A DNA stretch of 64,000 nucleotides, taken from Desulfobacteraceae bacterium UBA2245. GTDB taxonomy: Bacteria > Desulfobacterota > Desulfobacteria > Desulfobacterales > UBA2245. A program made the translations under genes and the position numbers. The notes beneath the pieces are model-generated. The model did no database searches. It was not told where the DNA came from and saw only the letters and a list, made by a program, of their open reading frames with translations. The stretch spans positions 62,001-126,000 of the forward strand of contig DDYB01000019.1 in the NCBI GenBank assembly GCA_002347265.1. The letters run 5' to 3'. Position 1 is the first letter of the stretch; each line of letters begins with the position of its first letter. Shown piece after piece: positions 63,414 to 64,000 of this stretch.

Positions 63414-64000
63414 CTAAACCCGCTTTTCAAGGACCTTGCGGAAAAAGGCCGGAAAGATATGCATTTCTTTTTTCAGTTTCGGAACAATGCCTTTTTCAAT
63501 CAGTTCATCCAATGACATTTTCGGCAAATTCAGCAGGGCCTTGTAGGCCGGCAAAAAAACCGGGGCCGGATTCTTCTTTCCCATCATGTTCTCGTAACAC
63601 AGATGCGCCAGATAAAGTATCGCCACATTCTGCCGAAGGTCCGGGGGGATGTTTTCGGGAGTTGAAAAATCCGGGTAAAACTGAAACCGGACCGTGTCGC
63701 AGATAACGGGCGGAAGCTTCCATTTGGAAAGCAGAAGCCCGCCGAGCTGGGCGGAATCCAGGCTGTCGATCAGCATTGTCAAACGGGAATTTTGCTTTTT
63801 GAGCAGCAGAACCACGCTTTGGCCCACATCATGAAGCAGGCCGATGGTTCTGAGCTGGGCCGGATGTCCGGTGCGCGTTTCCAGAGCAATGGCCAGAACG
63901 ATTCGCGATATGGCGGTTGAATGGGCGTAAAGCTCCATGAACTGGGGCAGATCCGGCATGGTCATCCTGAAGCCGATGGCTACCAGAATGTTGTGCAGTT
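63414..64000 (-). CDS. HDOD-domain signalling protein (C-terminal part, cut by window edge)
   Basis: The visible 195 residues (frame open to the window edge) show the HDOD pattern: HNILVAIGFR at the edge, then HSTAISRIVLAIALETRTGHPAQLRTIGLLHDVGQSVVLLL (degenerate HD motif) and LGGLLLSKWKLPPVICDTVRFQ. An extra C-terminal helical part ends in KVLEKRV. It resembles the HDOD protein encoded near 23 kb. The N-terminus lies outside the window, so additional domains cannot be judged. Confidence 0.8.
   Translation of the reverse strand, partial: LHNILVAIGFRMTMPDLPQFMELYAHSTAISRIVLAIALETRTGHPAQLRTIGLLHDVGQSVVLLLKKQNSRLTMLIDSLDSAQLGGLLLSKWKLPPVICDTVRFQFYPDFSTPENIPPDLRQNVAILYLAHLCYENMMGKKNPAPVFLPAYKALLNLPKMSLDELIEKGIVPKLKKEMHIFPAFFRKVLEKRV

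Overview
The window looks like a chromosomal piece of a sulfate-reducing Desulfobacterota bacterium, most likely a member of the Desulfobacterales. The main reason is a complete Qrc menaquinone-reductase locus (about 27.9-33.2 kb), a complex characteristic of sulfate reducers. Supporting traits are a multihaem cytochrome, a TRAP uptake system, a stand-alone pyruvate-kinase C-terminal domain gene, an AMMECR1 protein and a PBP-like HTH regulator. Almost everything is protein coding. I see no rRNA, tRNA, CRISPR array or prophage.

Layout. 0-8.9 kb is a type I secretion locus on the minus strand: ABC exporter, HlyD-type adaptor, TolC-type channel, a 1051-residue calcium-binding-repeat surface protein as probable cargo, a DUF6447-like small protein and a SapC-family gene cut by the window edge. 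9-22.5 kb is a surface-polysaccharide operon, also minus: fused RmlB-RmlD, RmlC, Wzm/Wzt ABC export, a giant methyltransferase-glycosyltransferase, a twin GT2 enzyme, a membrane glycosyltransferase-like protein and an O-acyltransferase, all apparently driven from one sigma-70 promoter at 22.6 kb. 22.9-27.7 kb holds an HDOD protein, ComEC and MurA. 27.9-33.2 kb is qrcABCD plus a previously easy-to-miss 52-residue membrane protein. 33.6-45.2 kb is housekeeping and accessory material: M16 protease, DUF47 protein, AMMECR1, PpiD-like chaperone, cold-shock protein, a decayed Ste24 protease, amidohydrolase, TrmL and SrkA kinase. 45.2-48.4 kb is a DctPQM TRAP transporter. 48.5-54.6 kb contains a PilZ-like protein, a LOG/SLOG-domain protein, a PBP-like regulator, a cobalamin riboswitch with a 67-residue orphan gene, and repeat elements. 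54.6-62.3 kb has a TPR protein, a solo IS3 OrfA and an RND tripartite efflux operon. The window ends with an FMN reductase-like flavoprotein and a second, cut HDOD gene.

The most striking item is upstream of the TRAP operon. A consensus -35 box, a 15-codon leader reading frame encoding MNAERQKYYWWWRGF, and an intrinsic terminator with eight T residues lie in order ahead of dctP. This has the anatomy of a tryptophan-type ribosome-stalling attenuator, which would link the transporter to tryptophan or another aromatic compound. Second is the cobalamin riboswitch plus terminator that leads only to a 67-codon gene of unknown function. Others worth a look are the 660-residue protein pairing a possible dUTPase/dCTP-deaminase-like region with a LOG/SLOG domain, the RmlB-RmlD fusion, the small Qrc-linked protein, an imperfect-TIR (MITE-like) element, and an in-frame 93-codon extension beyond the stop of the TPR gene.

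Functions are inferred from recognisable motifs only. No database search was possible.
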